Source: Flavipsychrobacter sp. (GTDB taxonomy: Bacteria > Bacteroidota > Bacteroidia > Chitinophagales > Chitinophagaceae). Taken from it: DNA of 64,000 bases. The position numbers were made by a program, and so were the translations under genes. The stretch covers positions 2,590,001-2,654,000 of the forward strand of contig JAWKLD010000001.1 in assembly GCA_041392855.1 (NCBI GenBank), read 5' to 3'. Numbering within the stretch: position 1 is the stretch's first letter; each line of letters starts with the position of its first letter. Shown in pieces: positions 17,660-26,968 of the stretch. The notes under the pieces were generated by a model that was not told the origin of the DNA, did not search any database, and was given only the letters and a program-made list of their open reading frames with translations.

Positions 17660-20266
17660 ATGAAGTTTAAACCACATTTTTTTTTACTGGTATTAGTAGT
17701 ACTAAATGGTTTGGGCTATTGTGCTAAGGCGCAGATAAAAGAAGAAGATTCTACAGACTTGAGTTTTATAATAGATAGTACTAAACTGACCGAAAGTATT
17801 AAGCCCCAAGAGGTAATAAGCGATAGAGTTATTACAGGGCTAGTTATAGATAAACAAACCAGAGAACCTATACCCTTTGCTACAGTATTTATTCCAAATA
17901 CACCAATTGGTACTACTACCGAGTATGGTGGGATATTCAGGTTAGACGTTAGCAAAAGAACTAATGATACGCTTAAGATCAAGCTCATAGGTTATAAAAC
18001 ATATACATTATTACTACAAGCAGATTCGGCACTCCATTTAATAGAAATGGAGCTAGACAAAAACACACTAGACGAAGTAGTAGTAAGGGCAGGAGAAGAC
18101 CCCGCTATTACTTTGATCAAGAATGTAATAAAGCATAAACCACAGAACGACCCTGCAAGATTAAATAACTATCGCTATGAAGCATACAATACAGTAGAGA
18201 TTGACCTGCTCAACCTGTCTAAAGAAGAGTTTGAACATTTACCCATACCCATGATCAAAAAGTTTAGCTACATCTATGACAACTTAGATACTAGTGGCGA
18301 AAAAACTTTTTTACCATTTTACCTTACAGAAACTATATCTGATTATTACTATCAGCAGAAACCACAAAAAGTAAAGGAATACATTAGAGCTTCAAAAGTA
18401 AAAGGTATTAACAATACAAACTTTACTAATTCCATATCAAAGTACTTAGGTAATACCTATATAGACCTCCTCCCTTACAACAGCTATATTCGTTTTTTCA
18501 ACAACTCCTATGTAAGTCCTATAAGTGGCGCAGGATTGTTTTATTATAAGTACAGGATAATAGACACCATAAGAGTAGCTGGACATCGTGTGATAGAACT
18601 AATTTTTGTGCCTAAACAGTATGGCACCAATACATTTATAGGAAAAATAAAGATTGTAGATAGCTCATTTGCGCTGCAATATATTGAAGCTACACAGCCA
18701 AAGGCAGCAAATGTAAACTGGGTAAAGAATGCTAACTTCTTCAAAACGTATATGCCACTAGGAGATAGTATGTGGTTTTGTACTAAAGAAGGTTTTACTG
18801 CAGAGCTCTATTTGGCTAAAGAAGATGGCCTGTTTAAAATGCCGGGAATTATTGCTAGAAAAAAGAACTCCTACAAGCATATAAAAGTAAATGATGACAG
18901 TGTATCATATATGCTAAATAAGTTAAAGCTGGATGTGACGGTTAATGAAAAAGCTCAAGTTGCAGATGATACCTACTGGCAAGGTATGAGGCATGATAGC
19001 TTGAATAAAAATGAAAAAGCTATTTACAGTGCTATTGATAGAATTGAAGCTGATCCTAAGTATAGAACATTTAAAAACTTTGCAAGAATAGTATTAACAG
19101 GTTCTGTAAGAGTAGGGCCTGTAGAGTTTGGTCCGTACTGGAGCATGTATAGTAACAACTTGGTAGAAGGCAATCGTTTTCGTTTTTCGATGGGCACTAC
19201 ACCAAAGCTTTTTAAGAAGTTGTACCTAAGTGGTTATGTAGCATACGGCACGCAAGACCAAAGGTTTAAATACAACGGCATGGCGTTGTACATACCTCAA
19301 AAGTATCCACGCACCTTTTTTAGATTTACCTACACGCACGATATTGATAGGACGGTAAACTACTACGATAGGGTAAGTTTTGATAACATACTGAATGTAG
19401 CTATCAGAAAAAATGGTATACCTCAAAAGTTCATGTTTGCAACAGATGTACGGCTAGAGGCATTTAAAGAATACGGGAATGGCTTTAGTACACAACTAAA
19501 CTTGATCCATAAAATATTTGACCCTTACGACCCACTTCCTGATGCTGTCATTTTTAAAGATGAGCAAGGAGCTCCTTCTACTACAGTTACTACTTCGGAA
19601 ATTGGCATTACATTACGGTATGCACCAAGAGAGCGTTTTGTAGAGGGTAATTACTTTAGGTTTTCATTAGGCTCAAAAAAGCCAATAGTACAGCTTAGAT
19701 ATGCTATGGGTATAAAGGGCATTTTCAACAGTGGATATAATTACCATAGAATAAACTTCTCTGTATCAGACAGGGTGGAAATAGCACCATTTGGTAGCCT
19801 CTACGTCAATGTATTTGGGGGCAAGTATTTTGGAGATCTGCCTTATACATTGTTAGAGCAGCACCCAGGTAATGAATCGTACTATTACAATAAGTATGCA
19901 TTCAATATGATGAACCAATATGAGTTTTTAAGTGACCAATTTGTAGGAGCAAATTTGGAGCATTCTATAGGTGGAGGGGTATTCAAATACATACCACTGG
20001 TAAAGAAATTAAATCTCAGACAGTTTTGGACTGCCAAAGGAGTTGTTGGTAGCTTAACGGATGCAAATGCTGCAATAAACCTAAATAAAGGTTTTATGTT
20101 TAGAACATTGAGTAACGACCCTTATGTGGAAGTAGGTACTGGAATTGAAAATATATTCAGATTGTTTAGGGTCGATTTTATTTGGAGAGTAACCCCTAGC
20201 AGCCTACCTAATGAAGTGCTACAAAGAAATTTTGGCGTACTGGGAAGTATGAAGGTTACTTTTTAA
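17660..20266 (+). CDS. DUF5686 / carboxypeptidase-regulatory-like outer-membrane protein
   Basis: 868 aa. A signal peptide (FFLLVLVVLNGLGYCAKAQ) is followed by a CarbopepD_reg_2 domain (about 56-135: ITGLVIDKQTREPIPFATV ... LKIKLIGYKTY) and then a long DUF5686 region ending as a beta-barrel with a terminal aromatic (GSMKVTF). These proteins are TonB-plug-like outer-membrane proteins of unknown function, common in Bacteroidota. The last 4 nt are shared with the bcp stop codon on the opposite strand. Confidence 0.88.
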   Translation: MKFKPHFFLLVLVVLNGLGYCAKAQIKEEDSTDLSFIIDSTKLTESIKPQEVISDRVITGLVIDKQTREPIPFATVFIPNTPIGTTTEYGGIFRLDVSKRTNDTLKIKLIGYKTYTLLLQADSALHLIEMELDKNTLDEVVVRAGEDPAITLIKNVIKHKPQNDPARLNNYRYEAYNTVEIDLLNLSKEEFEHLPIPMIKKFSYIYDNLDTSGEKTFLPFYLTETISDYYYQQKPQKVKEYIRASKVKGINNTNFTNSISKYLGNTYIDLLPYNSYIRFFNNSYVSPISGAGLFYYKYRIIDTIRVAGHRVIELIFVPKQYGTNTFIGKIKIVDSSFALQYIEATQPKAANVNWVKNANFFKTYMPLGDSMWFCTKEGFTAELYLAKEDGLFKMPGIIARKKNSYKHIKVNDDSVSYMLNKLKLDVTVNEKAQVADDTYWQGMRHDSLNKNEKAIYSAIDRIEADPKYRTFKNFARIVLTGSVRVGPVEFGPYWSMYSNNLVEGNRFRFSMGTTPKLFKKLYLSGYVAYGTQDQRFKYNGMALYIPQKYPRTFFRFTYTHDIDRTVNYYDRVSFDNILNVAIRKNGIPQKFMFATDVRLEAFKEYGNGFSTQLNLIHKIFDPYDPLPDAVIFKDEQGAPSTTVTTSEIGITLRYAPRERFVEGNYFRFSLGSKKPIVQLRYAMGIKGIFNSGYNYHRINFSVSDRVEIAPFGSLYVNVFGGKYFGDLPYTLLEQHPGNESYYYNKYAFNMMNQYEFLSDQFVGANLEHSIGGGVFKYIPLVKKLNLRQFWTAKGVVGSLTDANAAINLNKGFMFRTLSNDPYVEVGTGIENIFRLFRVDFIWRVTPSSLPNEVLQRNFGVLGSMKVTF

Positions 20267-20727
20267 AGTAACCCCCATTTTTCCAATATCTGTTGGCTAT
20301 GTTCTTTAGCCTTTACTCTCTTTATAATGTGGTGTATACTACCATCTTCATTGATAAGAAAAGTAGTACGTTTTATACCCATGAATTTATTACCGTATAG
20401 ATTTTTCTCTCCCCAAGTATTATAGAGGTTCGCCACTTTCTTATCTACATCGGTAAGTAGTGTAAAAGGCAAGCTGTACTTTTTCTCAAAGTCTTTATGT
20501 TTATCTACCCCATCAGGGCTAATACCTAAAACGGTAATGCCTTTATTTTTCAATAGGCTTACATTGTCTCTAAAATTGCAAGCTTGGTCGGTACAAGTGG
20601 GTGTATCATCTTCAGGATAAAAGTATAGCACTACTTTCTTCCCTGCATAATCTTTCAGAGATACTTTATCTCCGTTTTGGTCTGTTGTTGTAAAGTTGGG
20701 AGCCATGTCCCCTTTCGCTAAATCCAT
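20263..20727 (-). CDS. bcp: Thioredoxin-dependent thiol peroxidase (Bcp/PrxQ)
   Basis: 154 aa, full length for PrxQ. The peroxidatic Cys sits in PEDDTPTCTDQACNFRD, with the resolving Cys five residues later, as in the atypical 2-Cys PrxQ class. It reduces H2O2 and alkyl hydroperoxides in the cytoplasm using thioredoxin. The M23 peptidase gene ends 5 nt upstream, so the two are probably one transcript, although no functional link is evident. Confidence 0.95.
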   Translation of the reverse strand: MDLAKGDMAPNFTTTDQNGDKVSLKDYAGKKVVLYFYPEDDTPTCTDQACNFRDNVSLLKNKGITVLGISPDGVDKHKDFEKKYSLPFTLLTDVDKKVANLYNTWGEKNLYGNKFMGIKRTTFLINEDGSIHHIIKRVKAKEHSQQILEKWGLL

Positions 20728-20732
20728 GCTAT

Positions 20733-22433
20733 CTATTTTGTAAAGTTGTACGTTATTGTTTTACTGTTACCGTTATCATCTATTGCAGTAACGGTAAGTT
20801 TGTGTTTGCCTTTAGGGCAATGTTCATCAAAAATATAAAAGAATACATTGTCTTTTTGCTCAAAGCATATCCATTCCCCATCGAGTTTAGCAATGAACTG
20901 TTTTACAGAAGTGATAGCATCGGTCGCCTTAAAACGAATTTTTGAATAGTTCGTTAATACAGCACCTTCTTTTTGTAATGGTATTATACTGGGAGGAGTA
21001 TTATCTGCAACCAAACGATATTCTCCAAACATTCTGGTAGAGGTGGTGTACCATCCATTTTCAAATTCTGCTTTTTCACCTTCATCCTTTCCATCACCAT
21101 TGTATATGATTGCTATCTTATTTCTCAGTTCAAATGGTATTGGTTTGTTGGGTTTGATGAACAGCTTAAAGTATTTGTGTAAAGGAATGTATGGATAATG
21201 TATTTGATATCTGGATGAATAGCTATTGCTATCTTCTTTTTCGTTGAACTGAAAACAAATGTTGTCGTATATAGCTCCTTGAGGTAAATAGAACTTTACA
21301 TTCGGGTGATTAAATTTGTTATCACTACTTGCATTAAAACTTTCTTGACATTCATGCTCTAGCTCACTTACAGCACCGCTATATCTAATTTTAAAAGCTA
21401 CATGACTAACATTACCCTTGGGGTCGGTTAGTTTTACCTGCATATCATGAACAGTGCTATCATTAATAGTAATTACACCATCATTTTTGTTCATAGTATA
21501 AATAGTATTCAGCTTATTACCAGGCAGCTTAAAAAACAACTGTATATAACCGCCACCTTTTTTCTTTGTTTTATAATCCAGATAGGCGTTCATGTATCGT
21601 GTAATATCGTAGCCAATATCATCTAGCGTTATTTTGCATTGTAGCGTACTATCCATGAATAGCTCTGCGGTATAAAAGGTCAAAGTGTTACGACTATCAT
21701 TCATATAGTCGTTGGTTTTTATCCCTATGCCGATAAAGGGAGCAGTTGTAGTAATAATGTCGTTAGTAGTATAGATACTGCCCTTCTTCAATAAGCGGTT
21801 AAAACTGGGGGTTTGCTCATAAATACTATTGTCCATGTCGTATACTACCACTTTGGTAGGTACAGGGGCAATATTATCTTTTATATCAAACCCGAAAAGC
21901 ATGGGGTTGAGCGGATGTTCTGTTCTGCTATCTCTAATTTCAAAATGTAAATGCGGTGCAGTAGAAGAGCCTGTATTTCCTGACCATGCAATTATATCTC
22001 CTTTTTTTACCTTAAATGTTCCCGCTTTTGGATATAAGTCTACCGTCCATTTTTTATTACGGTATTGGGCGGCTTTCATATAGGTTTGTACGTCGGCTTT
22101 GAAATTATTGAGGTGAGCATATACAGTTGTATATCCTTCAGGATGTCTTAGGTATAATGCGTGCCCAAAACCTCCTTTTTGCATCCTTATTCTTACTATT
22201 TCACCATCTGCAGCTGCATGTACCGCTAAGTTTTCTTTGCCTTGAGTTTTAATATCCAGTCCGCTATGGAAGTGGTTGGGCCTACATTCCCCAAAATTGC
22301 CTGCTAGTATTATAGGAATGTCTAATGGGTTACGAAAGTAATCTTGTGGATATGGGCTTTCGATACTAGACTGTGCGTTTGCATTAATTATCGATAAAAC
22401 CCCTATAAAAACAAGAAAACTTTTAATATTCAT
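20733..22433 (-). CDS. M23-family metallopeptidase (LytM domain), secreted
   Basis: 566 aa from the ATG at 22433, which gives a proper signal peptide (MNIKSFLVFIGVLSIINANA); the open frame extends 19 codons further but without a signal shape. The LytM zinc site is complete: HFHSGLDI (His and Asp) and HLHFEI, plus GGFGHALYLRHPEGYTTVYAH. A long beta-rich C-terminal region (about 210-566) follows the peptidase. It probably cuts peptide cross-links in peptidoglycan in the periplasm, or activates an amidase. First gene of the M23-bcp unit. Confidence 0.92.
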   Translation of the reverse strand: MNIKSFLVFIGVLSIINANAQSSIESPYPQDYFRNPLDIPIILAGNFGECRPNHFHSGLDIKTQGKENLAVHAAADGEIVRIRMQKGGFGHALYLRHPEGYTTVYAHLNNFKADVQTYMKAAQYRNKKWTVDLYPKAGTFKVKKGDIIAWSGNTGSSTAPHLHFEIRDSRTEHPLNPMLFGFDIKDNIAPVPTKVVVYDMDNSIYEQTPSFNRLLKKGSIYTTNDIITTTAPFIGIGIKTNDYMNDSRNTLTFYTAELFMDSTLQCKITLDDIGYDITRYMNAYLDYKTKKKGGGYIQLFFKLPGNKLNTIYTMNKNDGVITINDSTVHDMQVKLTDPKGNVSHVAFKIRYSGAVSELEHECQESFNASSDNKFNHPNVKFYLPQGAIYDNICFQFNEKEDSNSYSSRYQIHYPYIPLHKYFKLFIKPNKPIPFELRNKIAIIYNGDGKDEGEKAEFENGWYTTSTRMFGEYRLVADNTPPSIIPLQKEGAVLTNYSKIRFKATDAITSVKQFIAKLDGEWICFEQKDNVFFYIFDEHCPKGKHKLTVTAIDDNGNSKTITYNFTK

Positions 22434-22510
22434 AACCGCTATACTATTGATGATACAAAATACTGGAATGCAAAAAATATAACCAAACAACTATCCTTAA
22501 AGATAATGCT

Positions 22511-22518
22511 TAGATTTG
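22511..22518 (+). promoter_or_regulatory. -7 promoter box of the small membrane protein gene
   Basis: Exact TAnnTTTG (TAGATTTG), 29 nt before the ATG at 22548. Confidence 0.6.
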
Positions 22519-22547
22519 CAGCGCCTAATAAGCTTATATAAGCAATT

Positions 22548-22829
22548 ATGTTAGAAAAATTAAAGAACAAATGGAAAGTTTCGGGTTTGCAGCTCCTGCT
22601 CATCCTATGCACTTTTGCTTTAGGTGGTAGTTTGTGTGGCTATGCCGGCAGAACAATTTTATCCATGCTGCCAATAGAAAAAGGAGTATTATGGTTTGTT
22701 CTTTATATTTTGTTGATCACGCTACTTTGGCCTATAGCAGTTTTGTTAGTTAGTATTCCTTTAGGCCAGTTCAAGTTTTTCAAAAACTACTTATCAAGAG
22801 TTGCTAAAAAGCTGGGAATAACCAAGTAA
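22548..22829 (+). CDS. Small two-helix membrane protein (DUF6787-like)
   Basis: 93 aa with two hydrophobic helices (about 14-37 and 47-70), a basic N terminus (MLEKLKNKWKVSG) and a basic C-terminal tail (KNYLSRVAKKLGITK). The WPIAVLLVSIPLGQFKFF segment resembles the DUF6787 family seen across Bacteroidota; I recall the family but cannot confirm it without a search. Function unknown. It has its own promoter box and ends 4 nt from the convergent recO stop. Confidence 0.75.
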   Translation: MLEKLKNKWKVSGLQLLLILCTFALGGSLCGYAGRTILSMLPIEKGVLWFVLYILLITLLWPIAVLLVSIPLGQFKFFKNYLSRVAKKLGITK

Positions 22830-22833
22830 GCTT

Positions 22834-23568
22834 TTAGTGTAATATTGCTCTAAGTACTGCAAGCGATTTTATATTTCTCATATGTTCTGTATGTGCTTGC
22901 AGAAATTCGATATACCAATCTAATAGTGTAAAACGTTGAGTGGCATTCATGGCTATACGAGTAGCTTCTGCTATGGTGTCTGCTTCTACAAGTTGAGATA
23001 ATAATCTTATTTCCAGATCATTCAGTGTAGTAGGAATAGCGGGAGGTGTACTCACAAATGCGCCTTCTTTAAGATCTATATACGGTGTTTGTGCTGAATA
23101 GTTGCCGTGTATGTCATAGCCCAATAGCTTACTACACTGTATTACGAAATAGATAGGATAATTACCGATCTTGTTGTTTACCTCTTTGTCTATAGAGCAG
23201 AAGTATTGATAGGCAAACTGAAAAATGTCTTCCATCTTAGCATGTTCAGGAAGTAGTTTCAATAAAAGCTCTGCTGAGAATAAAGCAATGCTATTCTTTA
23301 TGATGTCTTCTTGAATACCAGAGTAGATATAAGAAGGTTGAAACTCCTTTAATCGTTGTAGCCCTGTTTGTTCTTTTTGATAAGCCACTATATCCAGCAA
23401 TGTACAAGGCTGTAGCAAGCCTGCTTTGTTACCTCTGGTTTTGGTCGTTCTTACACCTTGTACCAAGTAAGATTGTATGCCAAGCGCTTCTGTGAAAATA
23501 GTACAGATAAGGCTTGTTTCACCATATTTTATTTTACGTAAAACAATTCCTCTTGTCTTGAGCAACAT
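22834..23568 (-). CDS. recO: DNA repair protein RecO
   Basis: 244 aa. The N-terminal OB fold is typical (TRGIVLRKIKYGETSLICTIFTE, then GARTTKSK-like VRTTKTRGN). The C-terminal helical domain is present but the zinc-binding Cys cluster of some RecO proteins is not obvious. RecO displaces SSB and loads RecA with RecR at single-strand gaps. It starts 3 nt after the porZ stop and should be translated from the same transcript. An SSB-like tail, the usual RecO docking site, also occurs on the DUF3127 protein at 28135-28536. Confidence 0.93.
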   Translation of the reverse strand: MLLKTRGIVLRKIKYGETSLICTIFTEALGIQSYLVQGVRTTKTRGNKAGLLQPCTLLDIVAYQKEQTGLQRLKEFQPSYIYSGIQEDIIKNSIALFSAELLLKLLPEHAKMEDIFQFAYQYFCSIDKEVNNKIGNYPIYFVIQCSKLLGYDIHGNYSAQTPYIDLKEGAFVSTPPAIPTTLNDLEIRLLSQLVEADTIAEATRIAMNATQRFTLLDWYIEFLQAHTEHMRNIKSLAVLRAILH

Positions 23569-23571
23569 AAG

Positions 23572-25866
23572 CTATTCCATGAACAACAGTTTGCCTGTTT
23601 TGGTTTGAGCACCGTCTTTGCTGGTGCCAAATATAAGATAGACACCCGATTGAGGGCGTTTGCCGGTATAGTCCCTACCATTCCATATGGCTTGGCCTCC
23701 TAATGCTTTGGTACGGTATATCAACTGACCGGAAACATCTGTGATACGTACGTCTGCATTTTCAACAAAGCCTTTGATGGCAATAGTACCTGTATATCCT
23801 GAAGGTATAGGGTTAGGATAAGTGATCAGCTCGTCTGCATTTTCACGACCTCCATCGGTGGCAGTACCTCTGTAGCTCATTAATCCTTTTTCTGTGCCAA
23901 TATATACATCACCTGTTATAGGATCTATTGTTATCTTTTGCACCCTGTTAGATGGCAATGGACTATTATCTACAGTAAAACGTTCTACTATCTTATCTCC
24001 ATCAGGAGCTATTAGCCATAGTCCATTATTAGTACCTATCCATTTTCTGTTAGCACCATCTACAGCTATTGTACGTACTTGTTCATTTTGAAAAAGGAAA
24101 CCAGCAAAATCATCAAACTGAACCACTCTTTTTTCTGCCTCACAGCCACCGGTTATTACATCACGTGGACAATTGACAATACCAACACCATCAGCCGTTC
24201 CTATCCATATAGCACCATCTTTATCTTTGGCCAGGCAGTATACCTCATTGTTAGGTAAACCACCACTACCATCGCCTGCGCGTAGTTGTCTATACGAATC
24301 GTCAGCAAGGTTATCTACAGTACCACCATCATCATATACCATGGCACCTCCACCGCTAGGCGCAGCGTACCATTTCTGATTATTATCGTCAATGATAACG
24401 TGTGCGGCACTATTTTTAATAGGTCTGCTGGCAAGTGCAGTGTATTTATACCATACTCCATCTTTTGTACGTGCCAGTAGCTCATAAGGGTCACCACCAA
24501 ATACGGTTAACCATAAAGTTCCATTATCATCAAAAACGAGACCACTAACTCTATATAAAGGTCCTGTAACTGAAGTAGGTATAACCCCTTGCTTTACTAC
24601 TTCTACACTACCATCAGGTTTTAGTATAAAAAGTCCTTCGGTTGTGGAGCCAGCATAGATAGACCCGTCAGGACCTTTAGTAATATGAGTAATGTCTTTT
24701 AGGCTGTCTCCAAACTTAGGATAGTTTGTTCCATTATAAAGCGTCCATTTTTGATTACTAAATTTTGAAAAGCCGCTACTATTACCATTTTGTTTATAAA
24801 CGTCATCATAGCCACCATGAGCTACCCATACCTCTTTGTTATTGGCTATAATATCGAAAGTAGCAAAGTCTTTAGGCCCTTCAGGTCCTATGGTATTGAA
24901 TGGATCGCCCTTAAGCGTACGTTTTTTAAGTCCGGTAAATTCATCGGCAATGTATTTAGCACTATCAGTAGTAGGGAGGTCTACTAATGATTTTGCAAAG
25001 CCAGGTAGTTTAAAAGAATCCACTAGAAAATAATCCATGTTTATTTTCTTAGCTGTCCCATTAAAAGTAGCACCGTAGTTCTCTAAGATCCATACGCCAT
25101 TAAGTCCCTCATTTAGTGCTCTAGTAGCACTATCCGACCTATATCTATAATTAAGAACATCATTTTCAATAGAGAATAAGCTATCAATAAGTGTTGCAAA
25201 GACTTTATTGCCTACACTAGCTACATCAATGAAGTTTCTACTATTATCAATAGCCTGCCAAGAAGAAAAAGCTTGTAGGTTAGGGTTATTTTTATTGGCT
25301 TTGTATAGCCCCTGACTGGTAGCAGCATAGAAGAAGTTGCCTACCATAGTAAACCCTTTAACTGCTATTGTTTGGTTGTTTATGGTGAAGTTATAAGTTT
25401 CTTTTACTTCTTTTTTCTCCAGATTTATAACCAAAATACCAATATCGGTACTGATGTAAGCAAGCCCCTTATCTGTATAAATTGCATTAATACTTTTACT
25501 TCCGGTAACATTTTCCAGCTTTAAATAGGGTATGTTATAAAAACTATTGTTACTATACAGGTCTATATTACTATTTTGATAGCCTAGAATAACTGTTTCA
25601 GTAAGTGCATCATAACCTATATCAGACATACCCACATCAGACATGCCATCTACTTTGCTGTATGACGTAATTTCATCCTTTGCCATATTGTAGCTATAAA
25701 ATGCCTGTTCTGTAGCCACATATAGTGTGCTGCCATCAGTAGCTACACTTATTGCTTTTTTGTAAGGCATATGTGCTCGCCAATACCCTATTGGTCTATC
25801 TTGTGCTACTGCTGCGTTTGCTAATAATAGCATAACAGCTATGAGATATAGTTTATATGTCTTCAT
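23572..25866 (-). CDS. porZ: Type IX secretion system component PorZ
   Basis: 764 aa from the ATG at 25866 (signal peptide MKTYKLYLIAVMLLLANAA, then VAQ); the longer frame overlaps the promoter box. The mature N terminus IGYWRAHMPYKKAISVAT and the blades YSKVDGMSDVGMSDIGYD and LGYQNSNIDLY match PorZ: two beta-propellers followed by a T9SS-type C-terminal domain (about 690-764, NADVRITDVSGQLIYRT). In Porphyromonas PorZ is a surface protein of the attachment complex that delivers A-LPS to the PorU sortase. Here it is the first gene of a porZ-recO unit. An ordinary two-component-regulator-propeller cargo protein is the alternative. Confidence 0.88.
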   Translation of the reverse strand: MKTYKLYLIAVMLLLANAAVAQDRPIGYWRAHMPYKKAISVATDGSTLYVATEQAFYSYNMAKDEITSYSKVDGMSDVGMSDIGYDALTETVILGYQNSNIDLYSNNSFYNIPYLKLENVTGSKSINAIYTDKGLAYISTDIGILVINLEKKEVKETYNFTINNQTIAVKGFTMVGNFFYAATSQGLYKANKNNPNLQAFSSWQAIDNSRNFIDVASVGNKVFATLIDSLFSIENDVLNYRYRSDSATRALNEGLNGVWILENYGATFNGTAKKINMDYFLVDSFKLPGFAKSLVDLPTTDSAKYIADEFTGLKKRTLKGDPFNTIGPEGPKDFATFDIIANNKEVWVAHGGYDDVYKQNGNSSGFSKFSNQKWTLYNGTNYPKFGDSLKDITHITKGPDGSIYAGSTTEGLFILKPDGSVEVVKQGVIPTSVTGPLYRVSGLVFDDNGTLWLTVFGGDPYELLARTKDGVWYKYTALASRPIKNSAAHVIIDDNNQKWYAAPSGGGAMVYDDGGTVDNLADDSYRQLRAGDGSGGLPNNEVYCLAKDKDGAIWIGTADGVGIVNCPRDVITGGCEAEKRVVQFDDFAGFLFQNEQVRTIAVDGANRKWIGTNNGLWLIAPDGDKIVERFTVDNSPLPSNRVQKITIDPITGDVYIGTEKGLMSYRGTATDGGRENADELITYPNPIPSGYTGTIAIKGFVENADVRITDVSGQLIYRTKALGGQAIWNGRDYTGKRPQSGVYLIFGTSKDGAQTKTGKLLFME

Positions 25867-25884
25867 AATACCTGTTGTACTTAT

Positions 25885-25892
25885 CAAATGTA
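25885..25892 (-). promoter_or_regulatory. porZ -7 promoter box
   Basis: Exact TAnnTTTG (TACATTTG on the - strand), 18 nt before the ATG at 25866. It falls inside the extended open frame and so supports the shorter protein. Confidence 0.65.
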
Positions 25893-25937
25893 CAGAATTT
25901 AAAACGTAGGGTACCAGTCTATATTGTCTTTGCAGTA

Positions 25938-26504
25938 TCACATTTGCTGCAGCAAAAACTCAATAGTGCGTGGAAAGTAGAAATGCTCTAATTGATGCAC
26001 TTTTTTGGCAAGGGTATCTATAGTATCCTCTTTCGTAACCGCACATCTGGCTTGGGTAAGTATTGCTCCTTCGTCATAGTGTTCATTAACCATATGTATC
26101 GTTATGCCAGACTCCTTGTCTCCATTATCCAGTACCGATTGGTGTACATGATGCCCATACATACCTTTGCCCCCATGCTTAGGAAGTAGTGAGGGATGGA
26201 TGTTGATAATCTTGTTAGAAAATTCCTGTAATACTGTATCAGGTATCTTTTTCAGGAAACCTGCTAGTACTATCAATGATGGGTTATACGACCTTAGCTG
26301 ATCAATAAAAAGGACACCCCCCAGTGTTTGATTATTTACTATAAGAAATGGTATATGTTCTTTCTCCGCCACTTCTATTACACCGGCATCGGCTTTATTG
26401 GTAACTATTAGCGATACTTTGACATTTCCTTTTTCTTTAAAGAAGTTGATAATAGCTTCTGCATTAGATCCTCTGCCAGAGGCAAATATGATAAGTGACT
26501 GCAT
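25938..26504 (-). CDS. purN: Phosphoribosylglycinamide formyltransferase
   Basis: 188 aa, the usual PurN length. The N-terminal GAR-binding loop (ASGRGSNAEAIINFF) and the catalytic block INIHPSLLPKHGGKGMYG with the following Asp (DEGAILTQ) are clear. It transfers a formyl group from 10-formyl-THF to GAR in purine synthesis. Upstream of porZ on the same strand with a 71-nt gap that contains the porZ promoter box, so the two can be transcribed separately. Confidence 0.95.
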   Translation of the reverse strand: MQSLIIFASGRGSNAEAIINFFKEKGNVKVSLIVTNKADAGVIEVAEKEHIPFLIVNNQTLGGVLFIDQLRSYNPSLIVLAGFLKKIPDTVLQEFSNKIINIHPSLLPKHGGKGMYGHHVHQSVLDNGDKESGITIHMVNEHYDEGAILTQARCAVTKEDTIDTLAKKVHQLEHFYFPRTIEFLLQQM

Positions 26505-26519
26505 AATATAAGGTTACCA

Positions 26520-26527
26520 CAAAAATA
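26520..26527 (-). promoter_or_regulatory. purN -7 promoter box
   Basis: Exact TAnnTTTG (TATTTTTG on the - strand), 15 nt before the ATG at 26504. Confidence 0.55.
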
Positions 26528-26566
26528 TAAAAGAGAATAAGCTTAAGGTTATTTAATTTTAAACTT

Positions 26567-26968
26567 ATGAGTGATAACAAGTTGAGGATAGACAAATATT
26601 TATGGGCCATAAGGGTTTTCAAAACCCGCTCACAAGCTACAAAGGCTTGTGATGAAGGGAGGGTAAAGTTGGAGGGTGTAAATGTTAAGCCTTCAAAAAC
26701 TGTAACTATAGGTGATAAATACGACATAAGAGCAATAGGCAGAAAGTGGACTATAGAAGTGACCGACTTACTACATAAGCGTATGAAGTATGAAGAAGCT
26801 ATAAAATATTATGTTGACCTGACCAGTGAAGAGGATAAAGAATATAATAAACGACAAACATCAAGTTTCTATACCGGAAAGCGCCTAAGTAAAACAGGTC
26901 GCCCCACTAAGAAACAGCGGCGCGACCTGAATGAACTTCTTGGTCCTGATGTTGAGGATGAACTCTAG
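26567..26968 (+). CDS. S4-domain RNA-binding protein (Hsp15-like)
   Basis: 133 aa. The S4 fold occupies residues 6-65 (LRIDKYLWAIRVFKTRSQAT, RVKLEGVNVKPSKTV). A basic C-terminal tail follows (RLSKTGRPTKKQRRDLNELL). E. coli Hsp15 binds free 50S subunits carrying stalled peptidyl-tRNA; a similar ribosome-rescue role is plausible here. Divergent from purN; the last 4 nt overlap the stop of the convergent lipoprotein gene. Confidence 0.92.
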   Translation: MSDNKLRIDKYLWAIRVFKTRSQATKACDEGRVKLEGVNVKPSKTVTIGDKYDIRAIGRKWTIEVTDLLHKRMKYEEAIKYYVDLTSEEDKEYNKRQTSSFYTGKRLSKTGRPTKKQRRDLNELLGPDVEDEL

